Assembly (NCBI RefSeq): GCF_003946555.1
Contig: NZ_RHOO01000009.1
Location: 26,528-90,527, forward strand
Reading direction: 5' to 3'
Length of the DNA stretch: 64,000 nucleotides
Source: Companilactobacillus hulinensis
Lineage (GTDB): Bacteria; Bacillota; Bacilli; Lactobacillales; Lactobacillaceae
In this document: positions 1 to 8,764 of the stretch, in pieces
Numbering within the stretch: position 1 is the stretch's first letter
Layout: each line of letters opens with the position of its first letter
The notes under the pieces: generated by a model
Told to the model about the DNA's origin: nothing
Database searches by the model: none
Seen by the model: only the letters and a program-made list of their open reading frames with translations
Translations under genes and position numbers: made by a program

Positions 1-1734
1 GATAACGATGAATTTGCTAAGATAGCTGCAAACGTTTGGACTCTGATTAATGGTGATTCTGTATTTGATCGTATTAAGATTGATGACTTAGAGAAGTCTG
101 ATGTCTTTGAACAGTTTGATCAGAAAATCTTGTTATGGATCCAAGATAGATTGAAGTTAGAAGATTTAAATGCAGAAATAAATGGTTTGGATATCGGGAA
201 AGTATCTAAACAACGCAGCAATATGCATTATGGACATAAATATATGTTGCTATATCATATGATGCGCAAGGCCTGGTACTTGGTACAACGTGACAAAAAT
301 ATGCCTTCCACTTCATTGGACGGTATGATTAATGATTATGTTAATAACGATGGGTATAAAGAGGATACGGATTATCGTAAATTCATTTATTCTTATCAAA
401 TGGCAAATATGCCCGAGAACTTTAATGATACAAAGAATTTGGTTGAGAATATTTATATCAATGACTATTTGAATAAGTATATTAATGCTTGGAATGATAA
501 ATTTGATTATTCTGAAGTTAATTCTCATCAATTACAACGTAATTTCTATAAGAACCATATTGAACCAGAAACAAATCGTGTTGTTGTAATTATTTCGGAT
601 GCGTTCAGATTTGAAGCTGCTAAAGATTTACAAAAGCAATTGAGTCGTGATGATCAAATTATTAGTCAGACCATGGATTATATGATTACTGGATTACCTT
701 CAGTCACTTATATGGGGATGCCATCGCTATTACCAAATGATAAGCTAGATTTTGAAGACAAAAAATTATTGGTCGATGGCAATGAAGCTGTAAATTTAAA
801 TATGCGTGATCAAATTTTACGTAATAGGAATGAAAAGAGTGCAGCTTATCAGTTTGATGATTTAAAGGGTGCGTCGACTAAGGAAATTAAAGAAAAAATT
901 GCAGGTAAAGAAGTCATTTATATTTATCATAATCAGATTGATGCCATTTCGGATAATAAAAAAACTGAGGATGATACCTTTAAGGCTACTAGTGATGCAA
1001 TTAATGAGATACGAAGATTGATAACTAGATTACGTACTAGCAATGTTGCTCACATTATCGTTACCGCTGATCACGGATATATTTATCGTGATGATAAGGT
1101 GGTTTCGGGAGATAAAATTGAAATTCCGACATCAGCCGATGAAATTAAGTCCCAAAGATATTTGATAACTGATCGTGAAATAGATGAACTTGGTGTTGGT
1201 AGGCAGAAAATGTCTGATGTTTTGAATAATGATGATAGTCGTTATATTTATTATCCTAAAGCAGAAAATATTTTTAAATCCTCGGGATCGTTCAATTATG
1301 TTCACGGGGGATCTTCTATGCAAGAAATGATTGTGCCTGTGCTAGATGTTAAAACCACCACAAGTAGATCGGCTGCACATGATGTGGAGCTGCGGTTAAC
1401 CAATACAACCAACAGGATCACATCTCTCGAGGTTCCAATTAATCTCAATCAGGTTGAAGCGATAAGTTCGACAATTAATCCTGTAGAATATCGAATTTAC
1501 TTTGAAGATGAAGATGGACAAGCTATCTCTGGTCCAGTTTCAGTTAATGCCAATATTAGTTCGAAAGATGTTAAGGATAGGTTTATAAAAATCCGTGTTA
1601 CTTTAGCAGATCAAAAATATGATAAGTCAAAGAAATATTACCTAGTCATTGAAAATACGAATAATAATACTAGAAATAAGATTGAATACATTATGGATAT
1701 TGCAATCCAAGGTGGTTTTGGATTCGATATCTGA
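1..1734 (+). CDS. pglZ: BREX-1 system phosphatase PglZ (5'-truncated by window edge)
   Basis: The reading frame is open from the first base, so the gene enters from the left; 577 residues are visible. It matches the PglZ type A family, the alkaline-phosphatase-superfamily component of type 1 BREX phage defence. Metal-binding and catalytic motifs are visible in the expected order: VVVIISDAFRFE near visible residue 195, IVTADHGY near 352 and HGGSSMQEM near 435. The C-terminal 130 residues form a beta-rich tail. The stop lies 15 bases before brxL, with the ribosome site GGAGAA in the gap, so the two are co-transcribed. This matches the canonical order in which pglZ precedes brxL. The rest of the BREX operon (brxA, brxB, brxC, pglX) is expected to the left of the window. 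Confidence 0.93.
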   Translation, partial: DNDEFAKIAANVWTLINGDSVFDRIKIDDLEKSDVFEQFDQKILLWIQDRLKLEDLNAEINGLDIGKVSKQRSNMHYGHKYMLLYHMMRKAWYLVQRDKNMPSTSLDGMINDYVNNDGYKEDTDYRKFIYSYQMANMPENFNDTKNLVENIYINDYLNKYINAWNDKFDYSEVNSHQLQRNFYKNHIEPETNRVVVIISDAFRFEAAKDLQKQLSRDDQIISQTMDYMITGLPSVTYMGMPSLLPNDKLDFEDKKLLVDGNEAVNLNMRDQILRNRNEKSAAYQFDDLKGASTKEIKEKIAGKEVIYIYHNQIDAISDNKKTEDDTFKATSDAINEIRRLITRLRTSNVAHIIVTADHGYIYRDDKVVSGDKIEIPTSADEIKSQRYLITDREIDELGVGRQKMSDVLNNDDSRYIYYPKAENIFKSSGSFNYVHGGSSMQEMIVPVLDVKTTTSRSAAHDVELRLTNTTNRITSLEVPINLNQVEAISSTINPVEYRIYFEDEDGQAISGPVSVNANISSKDVKDRFIKIRVTLADQKYDKSKKYYLVIENTNNNTRNKIEYIMDIAIQGGFGFDI

Positions 1735-1749
1735 TCGGATGGAGAACAC

Positions 1750-3813
1750 ATGACTGATTTGAATGTTGATAAGACCAATCAAAATGATGATTTATTGGAT
1801 AAGCTATTAGAATTTCTTCCAGGTCGATTTGTTCGTAAGGATTTGACCAATCGAATCAAAGAGGGGGCTAATGTACCGACCTATGTTCTGGAATACTTGC
1901 TAGGCTTGTACGCCAATAGTACCGATGAAGAGCAGATTGAGCGTGGCGTTGAAAATGTTAAAAAGACATTAGCAAATAATTATGTGCGGCCCGATGAGTC
2001 TGAAAAAGTAAAGTCTAGGATTCGTGAGTTAGGATCTTACACAGTTATTGATAAATTAACAGTTAAGTTAAATGAAAGAGCGGATCGTTATGAGGCAGTT
2101 TTTAGTAACTTGGGGATTGATCACGTTGTTGTCGATAGTCGTTATCCTGAAGACTTCGAAAGACTTCTTGGTGGTGGAATCTGGTCAATTGTTAGATTGA
2201 ATTATGAATATGATGAAAATTCACATGATAAGTCTCCTTTTACAATTGATACGTTAACGCCAATACAGGTTGCTGGCTTGGATATGAAGGAAATATATAA
2301 TGCCAGAGAACATTTTACGACTGAAGAATGGGTTGATCTTATTCTTCGTACAATCGGTATGGAGCCGACACTTTTCTCGGAACGTGAAAAATGGTTGTTT
2401 TTAGCCAGATTGATTCCGTTTGTGGAGAACAACTTCAACCTAGTTGAGCTTGGTCCACGTGGTACGGGTAAGTCACACGTGTATAAAGAGCTTTCACCGA
2501 ACTCTATTTTGGTTTCTGGTGGTCAAACAACAGTTGCTAATCTGTTTTACAATATGAGTCGACATCAGGTTGGACTTGTTGGCATGTGGGATATTGTTGC
2601 TTTTGATGAAGTTGCTGGAATTAACTTCAAAGATAACGATGGTGTACAAATTATGAAAGACTATATGGCTTCAGGATCCTTCTCTCGTGGTAAGGATGAG
2701 ATTCAAGCTAGTGCTTCGATGGTTTTTGAAGGTAATATTAATCAGAGTATTGATGTAGTGATGAGAACTTCGCATTTATTCGAACCATTTCCCACTGTTA
2801 TGGCAAACGATTCTGCTTTTTTAGATCGTATACATGCCTATATTCCTGGATGGGAAATTCCTAAGTACAAACCATCTTTCTTTACTAATGGATATGGATT
2901 AATTACTGATTATTTTGCGGAAGTTATGCGAGAACTTCGAAAACAGTCATTTGGGGATGCCATCGATAAATATTTTAAATTAGGTGGTCAGTTGAACCAG
3001 CGTGACACAATTGCTGTTCGTAAGACAGTTTCAGGTATGCTAAAGCTAATTTATCCTAATGAACAATATGAGAAGAAGGATGTAGAACAAGTTCTTCAAT
3101 TTGCAATGGAATTGCGTAGGCGTGTTAAAGAACAGTTGAAGAAAATTGGTGGTATGGAATTTTTCGATGTTAATTTTTCCTATATCGATAATGATACATT
3201 CGAGGAGCATTTTGTTTCAGTACCAGAAAAGGGATCTCAGAGTCTTATACCTGAAGGTACTGAGAAACCAGGTCAGATTTATACAGTTACGTATGATAAA
3301 AATGAACGATTGAGCTTATTCGAAATTGAATCGCAGATAATTTCAGGTAATGGGAAGTTTGAGAAAACTGGTATTTCGGGAAATCGTCAAGCTGGAGAAT
3401 CGATGGATACAGCATATAAATATTTAAAAGCTAATTCACATTCAATTAGTTCCAAAATCAGTTTGAATACACATGATTATGTTGTTAATGCAGTTAATTT
3501 AAATAATGCCGAGATGACTGATCGATTATCTTTGTCAACATATATTGCATTAGTTTCTATTTCCATTGGTAGAGCAACTGTAGATAGCCTTGTAGTATTG
3601 GGTGAGCATACAATAGGCGGATCCATTAAGAAACCTGATAATTTAGCAGATACGTTGCAAGTTTCATTAGATAGTGGTGCGAAAAAGGTATTATTACCTA
3701 ATACTTCAGCCGCAGATCTATCAAGTGTTCCTGCAAAACTTATGGGTGCATTTACGTTGATTTTTTATGACACAGTTGAGGATGCAGCTTTTAAGGCATT
3801 TGGATTGCAGTAG
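1750..3813 (+). CDS. brxL: BREX system AAA+/Lon-like protein BrxL
   Basis: A 687-residue protein of the BrxL family, the last core gene of type 1 BREX. The Walker A motif GPRGTGKS is at residues 235-242 and a Walker B-like AFDEVAG near 285. The N-terminal ~220 residues carry the family's DNA-binding region, and the C-terminal ~200 residues resemble the Lon protease domain, with a run ending in GAKKVLLP. The Lon active-site pattern DGPSAG reads DRLSLS here, and no lysine is obvious where Lon has its catalytic one, so proteolysis seems unlikely (inference). BrxL proteins are known to assemble on DNA and are needed for phage restriction in several BREX systems. The start is set by GGAGAACAC six bases upstream of ATG. 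Confidence 0.93.
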   Translation: MTDLNVDKTNQNDDLLDKLLEFLPGRFVRKDLTNRIKEGANVPTYVLEYLLGLYANSTDEEQIERGVENVKKTLANNYVRPDESEKVKSRIRELGSYTVIDKLTVKLNERADRYEAVFSNLGIDHVVVDSRYPEDFERLLGGGIWSIVRLNYEYDENSHDKSPFTIDTLTPIQVAGLDMKEIYNAREHFTTEEWVDLILRTIGMEPTLFSEREKWLFLARLIPFVENNFNLVELGPRGTGKSHVYKELSPNSILVSGGQTTVANLFYNMSRHQVGLVGMWDIVAFDEVAGINFKDNDGVQIMKDYMASGSFSRGKDEIQASASMVFEGNINQSIDVVMRTSHLFEPFPTVMANDSAFLDRIHAYIPGWEIPKYKPSFFTNGYGLITDYFAEVMRELRKQSFGDAIDKYFKLGGQLNQRDTIAVRKTVSGMLKLIYPNEQYEKKDVEQVLQFAMELRRRVKEQLKKIGGMEFFDVNFSYIDNDTFEEHFVSVPEKGSQSLIPEGTEKPGQIYTVTYDKNERLSLFEIESQIISGNGKFEKTGISGNRQAGESMDTAYKYLKANSHSISSKISLNTHDYVVNAVNLNNAEMTDRLSLSTYIALVSISIGRATVDSLVVLGEHTIGGSIKKPDNLADTLQVSLDSGAKKVLLPNTSAADLSSVPAKLMGAFTLIFYDTVEDAAFKAFGLQ

Positions 3814-3912
3814 GCCATACTATATAATTATGTTTAGAATAAGTGGTATGTGGGGTTAAATAAATTTGATTCAACGCAGGCTACATGATTCTATTCTGTA
3901 TAGAAGCCAATC

Positions 3913-3965
3913 CCTCCATTTCCACTTTTGTGTCAGGTACGTCCTGAATAATGGAGGTTTTTTTG
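3913..3965 (+). terminator. Rho-independent terminator of the BREX operon
   Basis: An outer stem CCTCCATT/AATGGAGG encloses an inner stem TCAGG/CCTGA and is followed by a run of seven T. It lies about 100 bases after the brxL stop and ends the BREX transcript. Confidence 0.8.
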
Positions 3966-4045
3966 ACTAAAAATATAAAAAAATATCCAAGTTATCATTC
4001 ATCAGAAGAATAGAGGATGATATTTGAATCTAGAGGGTAATTTAA

Positions 4046-4183
4046 ATAAAGAAAGTTTTCCCTCCGCTGGGATATAAATCATATTTATATCAATCTAAGG
4101 GTGGGTATACTAATAAAATTGCAAAGGATCTAGTCTTCTCAAATATAGAATCTATAGAAAGTCTAATTGTAGATAAAAATTGA
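4046..4183 (+). pseudogene. Remnant of the 3' end of an unidentified gene
   Basis: A 45-codon open stretch without a start codon sits between two terminators. It encodes a protein-like tail (KVFPPLGYKSYLYQSK, then GGYTNKIAKDL) and ends in TGA 30 bases before a good terminator. An in-frame TAA closes it upstream, and no ribosome site precedes it. This looks like the C-terminal end of a gene lost during remodelling of the defence island. I do not recognise the family. It could also be a chance open frame. Confidence 0.35.
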
Positions 4184-4212
4184 TTTAATTATTTTTATAA
4201 TGACTATACTTG

Positions 4213-4243
4213 TGCCGTTGCGTAGCTGCAACGGTATTTTTTT
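4213..4243 (+). terminator. Rho-independent terminator
   Basis: The perfect 7-bp stem CCGTTGC/GCAACGG has a 6-base loop and is followed by TATTTTTTT. It ends the eroded gene upstream and isolates the DUF262 gene. Confidence 0.75.
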
Positions 4244-4294
4244 GTGATTTGTTATAGAATTAAGGAGTGATATTTATATTTTGGGGGAATTTAA

Positions 4295-6067
4295 ATGAAT
4301 AATATACAGCCGGGCAAATATAGGGTTCAAAATACGTCAGTTGGAACATTGTTAAATTGGATAAGTAGTGGAGAAATTGGATTACCAGAATTACAAAGAC
4401 CATTTGTTTGGAGTTCTGTAAAAGTTCGTGATTTTATTGATTCTCTATATAATGGATTTCCGGTTGGATATATTATTACTTGGAATAATCCAAGTGTTCA
4501 TTTGAAAGATGGTAGTATCGCTACTGGCAAGAAAATTATGATTGATGGGCAGCAACGTGTGACTGCATTACGTGCGGCAATTGCTGGCGAAGAAGTAATG
4601 AATTCTAAGTTTGAATATAAGCGCATACGAATTTCATTTAATCCAATTGAAGAAAAGTTTCAAACATTCAATGGTGCAATAGCAAAGGATCCACAATGGA
4701 TTTCAGATATTTCAGTTTTATTTAGCAGTGAATTTCATGAATGGGATTTTATACCGTCATTCGCTAAAAAAAGTGAAACGGACCCAAATGTTATTGCCGA
4801 AGCAATCAAAAAAATTTTAAATCTGGTAAATAATGATATTGGGAATATTGAACTTGATGCTAGTTTGCCAATAGAATCTGTCACAGAAATATTTAATAGA
4901 ATTAATTCTAAAGGAACAGAACTATCTACGGCTGATTTTATAATGTCAAAGCTTTCTTCCGATACAGATCATGATGGGAATAATATCCGTAAGTGTGTTG
5001 AATATTTCTCTAGATTATTGGCTGATCCATTATCTATTAATTCCATAACTAATAATGATAAAGCATTTTTAGACACTAAATACTTTTCATTGATTAAATG
5101 GGCCAAAAATGAAAATTCAAATTTATATAATCCAAGATTTGGGGATTTATTTCATGTTGTTCTAGGATTTGAGTTCGGACGTGGCAAGCATTCAGACTTG
5201 GTTAGCTTGATTTCTGGACGTGAGTTCAAGAGTAGAACATATACAGAAGATGCCATGTCTGATGCGTATACAAAGTTGAGACATGGTGTAGAACAAATTG
5301 TTAATGAATCTAATTTTGAACGTTACATTATGATATTAAAAAGTTTAGGTATGTGTGATAACGGGGTTCTAGTGTTAAATGGTATGGGGGTTATTAACTT
5401 TGGATATTCATTATTTTTGCTTCTGAAAAATAATAATGATTTTTCAGAGAGTGAAATAGAATCGATTGTTAAAAGATGGATTGTTATGTCCGCATTAACT
5501 AATCGTTATAGTGGATCATCAGAATCCAAGAGTGAAATGGACATAAAATTGTTCATAAATGGAAATCCTAAAGAAATAATAGATAGAGTTACTAAACAGG
5601 TGCTATCTGACGATTTTTGGAATGTAACTTTACCAACTAAGCTTGAAACTTCTTCAACCGCTGCTAATGTTTGGAGGGTTTTTCAAATGTCACAAGTACA
5701 CGGAAATGATATTGCTTGGCTGGAGAAAGATCACCGAGTGTCCAGCTTATTGGAGAATCAGGGAAATGTACATCATATTTTTCCAAAGGCATATTTAAAA
5801 AACAATGGTTTTGCACAGCAGCAATATAATCAAGTTGCAAATTATACTTGGTTAACACAGCCACGCAATTTATTAATTAGTGATAAAGCGCCGAATAAAT
5901 ATCTTCATGATAGTAGGGTCACTGAATTCATGAATGATAACTCTTTTGAACAGAATGCGATACCGAAGAGTTTAATTAATTATGATTTTCATGATTACAA
6001 TAAATTCCTCGAACAAAGACGACATTTAATTTCAGATAAAATAAAAAAGTATTATTCAAACCTTTAA
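4295..6067 (+). CDS. DUF262 / HNH (GmrSD-like) nuclease, probable phage defence
   Basis: A 590-residue protein with an N-terminal DUF262 (ParB/Srx-like) domain, shown by LPELQRPFVW near residue 30 and the hallmark IDGQQR near 84. The C-terminal part has an HNH-type motif, NVHHIFPKAYL near 490. This two-domain layout is that of GmrSD type IV restriction enzymes, which cut phage DNA carrying modified bases. A GmrSD relative, BrxU, is a known BREX partner elsewhere, and the position just after BREX supports a defence role. The exact substrate is unknown. The start is set by GGGGGAA eight bases before ATG. The gene forms its own transcription unit between two terminators. Confidence 0.8.
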   Translation: MNNIQPGKYRVQNTSVGTLLNWISSGEIGLPELQRPFVWSSVKVRDFIDSLYNGFPVGYIITWNNPSVHLKDGSIATGKKIMIDGQQRVTALRAAIAGEEVMNSKFEYKRIRISFNPIEEKFQTFNGAIAKDPQWISDISVLFSSEFHEWDFIPSFAKKSETDPNVIAEAIKKILNLVNNDIGNIELDASLPIESVTEIFNRINSKGTELSTADFIMSKLSSDTDHDGNNIRKCVEYFSRLLADPLSINSITNNDKAFLDTKYFSLIKWAKNENSNLYNPRFGDLFHVVLGFEFGRGKHSDLVSLISGREFKSRTYTEDAMSDAYTKLRHGVEQIVNESNFERYIMILKSLGMCDNGVLVLNGMGVINFGYSLFLLLKNNNDFSESEIESIVKRWIVMSALTNRYSGSSESKSEMDIKLFINGNPKEIIDRVTKQVLSDDFWNVTLPTKLETSSTAANVWRVFQMSQVHGNDIAWLEKDHRVSSLLENQGNVHHIFPKAYLKNNGFAQQQYNQVANYTWLTQPRNLLISDKAPNKYLHDSRVTEFMNDNSFEQNAIPKSLINYDFHDYNKFLEQRRHLISDKIKKYYSNL

Positions 6068-6070
6068 ACG

Positions 6071-6114
6071 AAAAGACTAGATACCCGGCACAACAGCCAA
6101 ACATCTAGTCTTTT
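6071..6114. terminator. Bidirectional terminator between the DUF262 gene and pcp
   Basis: The perfect 12-bp stem AAAAGACTAGAT/ATCTAGTCTTTT gives a U-tract on either strand and lies between convergent genes. Confidence 0.85.
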
Positions 6115-6134
6115 AATTTACCCAAAATAAAAAC

Positions 6135-6782
6135 CTAGGCAATATTACCGCCAATAACATCCAAATCACCTTTGCCGTCACGTTCGACAATAGCTTCAAT
6201 CGCAGCAGTAATACCGCGAACGTCATCATCTAATGACAAGCAAGCTGTTTCAGGACGGTTAACAACTTGATCAGGTAAGAATGGGATGTGCATGAATCCA
6301 GCTTTCAAATCTGGGAAGTCCTTATCAATGAAGTATTGAACTTGATACATGATGTGGTTGCAGACGTATGTTCCAGCGGTTGTTGAAACATAGCTTGGTA
6401 ATCCAGCGTTTTGAATGGCTGTTGCCATTGCTTTAACTGGCAATTGTGTAAAGTAAGCATTCTGACCATCTTCATGAATCGGAGTGTTGCGTGGTTGATA
6501 ACCGGCATTATCTTTAATGCGTCCGTCGTCAAAGTTAATGGCAACACGTTCTGGCGTTAAAGCAAAACGTCCGCCAGCTTGTCCGATATCTAGGACATAG
6601 TCTGGTTTAACTTCTTCAATTTTTGCATGGACAACTTCAGCACATTTGTTAAAAATAGTTGGGATCTCTAACTTGATGATTTCTGCTCCAGCTATTTCAT
6701 CAGGTAACTTTTTGACTGCCTCGATAGCGGGATTGATTTTGTCTGAACCGAATGGATCGAAACCTGTAACTAAAATTTTCAT
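6135..6782 (-). CDS. pcp: Pyroglutamyl-peptidase I
   Basis: A 215-residue cysteine peptidase of family C15, which removes N-terminal pyroglutamate (5-oxoproline) from peptides in the cytoplasm. The N-terminal [12 protein letters not shown] is the family signature. The catalytic triad is visible as Glu78 (TPERVAIN), Cys141 (TYVCNHIMY) and His165 (MHIPF), close to the usual 81/144/168 numbering. The length is normal. It is the last gene of a three-gene unit with the DUF979 and DUF969 membrane proteins, a conserved association suggesting that those proteins move 5-oxoproline or pyroglutamyl compounds. The start has AGGAGAAA just upstream. Confidence 0.95.
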   Translation of the reverse strand: MKILVTGFDPFGSDKINPAIEAVKKLPDEIAGAEIIKLEIPTIFNKCAEVVHAKIEEVKPDYVLDIGQAGGRFALTPERVAINFDDGRIKDNAGYQPRNTPIHEDGQNAYFTQLPVKAMATAIQNAGLPSYVSTTAGTYVCNHIMYQVQYFIDKDFPDLKAGFMHIPFLPDQVVNRPETACLSLDDDVRGITAAIEAIVERDGKGDLDVIGGNIA

Positions 6783-6806
6783 AATTTTCTCCTCAAAGTT
6801 TATTTT

Positions 6807-7724
6807 CTAGAATGCTAATACATACATGATGGCTATTTGAATAACCAACAACGATAGTGCAATTGGAACCTGTTGTTTGATAACCCCCAGATTATCTTTC
6901 ATCTCCATTAATGCGACTGGCAGTGAATTGAAGTTGGCTGCCATTGGTGTCAATAGGGTTCCACAGTATCCACAAGTCATACCAAGTGCGGCGACAACTA
7001 TCGGAGAACCACCTTGCATAACAACGAATGGAATCCCGATTCCTGCCGTTATAACGGCGAAGGCTGCAAAGGCATTTCCCATGATCATAGTAAAGATTGC
7101 CATGGAAACGCAATATAGGATAACTCCCAAGAGGTGATTACCAACTGGGAATACTCCTGAAATTGACTTGGAAATTAGGTTACCAATTCCTGAAGCTGTG
7201 AAGACAACTCCTAAAGTGGCTAATAATTGCGGTAAAACACCAGCAGTACCAACGGATCTAACCATTCTTTCACTGTCATGATAAGTGGTTTTTGCGCTCG
7301 ACTTGGTCATTATCATTGCAATAATCAATGAAACAACAGAAGCAATACCGATACCAACTTGTCCACCAAGTGAGGTGAATTGTCCAATTAGTACTGATAA
7401 TATAGCCAAGATAATACTTGGGAAGAAGAGCCAGCCACCTAATCGTTTAGCTGATTTCTCGGCAACTTTGACGTCAACTTCCTTAATACGACCGACCTTG
7501 ATCTGTTTGAATAGGGAAAGCAGTCCCATTAATACGACTAAGATACCAATTACAAAGCTTGGTAATAGTTTTCCAGCTGCGAAGATAACGGCCAATATCA
7601 ACCAGAATAATCCAGTTCCGATTCTAGCGGGATTTTCTTTATCACGGAATGATTCGATACTAGCGAACAGCATGATCAGGCCCATCAAAACATAAAAAAA
7701 CTCTAATATATTATTTGCGTTCAT
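6807..7724 (-). CDS. DUF979 family membrane protein (putative 5-oxoproline transporter subunit)
   Basis: A 305-residue, highly hydrophobic protein with about eight to nine predicted membrane segments, of the DUF979 family. A glycine-rich stretch (GMTCGYCGTLLTPMAANFN) near residue 255 resembles the re-entrant, substrate-binding loops of ion-driven transporters. Its partner, a DUF969 protein, is encoded just upstream, and pcp follows 24 bases downstream. The conserved DUF969-DUF979-pcp cluster has led to the proposal that the pair forms a 5-oxoproline transporter. The sequence alone does not prove the substrate. Confidence 0.8.
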   Translation of the reverse strand: MNANNILEFFYVLMGLIMLFASIESFRDKENPARIGTGLFWLILAVIFAAGKLLPSFVIGILVVLMGLLSLFKQIKVGRIKEVDVKVAEKSAKRLGGWLFFPSIILAILSVLIGQFTSLGGQVGIGIASVVSLIIAMIMTKSSAKTTYHDSERMVRSVGTAGVLPQLLATLGVVFTASGIGNLISKSISGVFPVGNHLLGVILYCVSMAIFTMIMGNAFAAFAVITAGIGIPFVVMQGGSPIVVAALGMTCGYCGTLLTPMAANFNSLPVALMEMKDNLGVIKQQVPIALSLLVIQIAIMYVLAF

Positions 7725-7745
7725 TATAAATGGTTCCTTTCATGA

Positions 7746-8402
7746 TTATTTTTGTAGCTGTTTGTCGAATCTTGTATTGTAATAGAACGTTAATGCAAAG
7801 GCGATTATGGCAACGGGAATCGAGTATAAGGCAATCTCAGTCGGTGCAACGGGATGCCCTAATGACTTCATGGTACTAGACATCAATAAGACACCACTTG
7901 ATGCGATGAAGAGGTTTTGTGAATAGAAGTTACCAATATTATCGATTGCAGCCGAACGTCCTTTGATCAAATCGACTTCTTTGGGTGAAAGGGTATTTTT
8001 AACACTGGCAGATGCTTGAGCCATCGGATTGATCAATGGTCTGATAAATTGAACTTGACCAGATAATGAGATACCAAAGGCACAAGTTATCTCTCTGATA
8101 GCCAAATATAGATTCAATATTTTACCTGGTGAAAGATTCTTGAGTCGAGATATGCCACTAACCGCGGCTTGTTTCAATCCATGACGCTCGACAACTCCGA
8201 TCATTGGTAGTGTGATCAAGAATAGGGAAACCATGCGATTATCCATGAATCCTTGTCCAATTAATGATAGTAGGTGTGTGATCGACATACCAGAAGCTAA
8301 TCCAGTTGCCAAGGCAGCCGCAATAACAACTGCCAAAGTATCTAGATGGAAAGCAAATCCTAGAATAATAATGACGACACCGATTAATTTAAGATATTCC
8401 AT
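7746..8402 (-). CDS. DUF969 family membrane protein (putative 5-oxoproline transporter subunit)
   Basis: A 218-residue membrane protein of the DUF969 family with about six hydrophobic segments, beginning MEYLKLIGVVIIILGF. I chose the ATG at 8402 because AAGGAGAAACT lies just before it; an in-frame ATG nine codons upstream has no ribosome site and would contain this one. It is the first gene of the DUF969-DUF979-pcp unit and probably forms a two-subunit transporter with DUF979. The 5-oxoproline substrate is inferred from the pcp neighbour. Confidence 0.8.
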   Translation of the reverse strand: MEYLKLIGVVIIILGFAFHLDTLAVVIAAALATGLASGMSITHLLSLIGQGFMDNRMVSLFLITLPMIGVVERHGLKQAAVSGISRLKNLSPGKILNLYLAIREITCAFGISLSGQVQFIRPLINPMAQASASVKNTLSPKEVDLIKGRSAAIDNIGNFYSQNLFIASSGVLLMSSTMKSLGHPVAPTEIALYSIPVAIIAFALTFYYNTRFDKQLQK

Positions 8403-8689
8403 ATAGTTTCTCCTTGAATGTAATTTCATTATTAAGAATATTCTAATAATACAATTAAATATTAAAAAAGTGAAGCATACTTCTAATAATATACAAAATG
8501 GAACAATGTTTTGAAATTTTCCATAAGCTTAATATTTATCAATTTTTATTAAATGGCCAGTCTAAATATCGATAAAGTTATATGTTCAGTAAATAAATTT
8601 AAAAAATAATTTATATCTATTCTAAGTTGGTCTGACGGCATTCTAATACATCTATTATGCCAATCTATGAAGATAATTATATTTTTTGC
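8403..8689. promoter_or_regulatory. Divergent intergenic region with repeated TTCTAATA octamers
   Basis: This AT-rich gap of about 290 bases separates the divergent DUF969 and PTS transcription units. The octamer TTCTAATA occurs exactly at 8441, 8481 and 8641, with a degenerate copy (TTCTAAGT) at 8620. No gene or strong hairpin is visible. The octamers could be activator or repressor half-sites; this is inference. Confidence 0.35.
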
Positions 8690-8739
8690 TTGAATGGACT
8701 ATACCACAATGCTACACTGTGTCTTGTAACCGGTTACAA
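8690..8739 (+). promoter_or_regulatory. Promoter with LacI-type operator for the PTS gene
   Basis: The -35 box TTGAAT (8690) and -10 box TACACT (8713) are 17 bases apart. A perfect 16-base palindrome, TTGTAACCGGTTACAA (8724-8739), falls on the predicted transcription start. Its central CG and symmetry fit a LacI/GalR-family operator, where binding would block initiation. Confidence 0.7.
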
Positions 8740-8764
8740 AGTTACTTTTGAGGGAGTGAGATTT

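Noticed and set aside
7285..7695. 136-codon plus-strand frame opposite the DUF979 gene
   Set aside because: It is antisense to a clear membrane protein gene; the Pro/Ile/Asn-rich translation is typical of a shadow frame.
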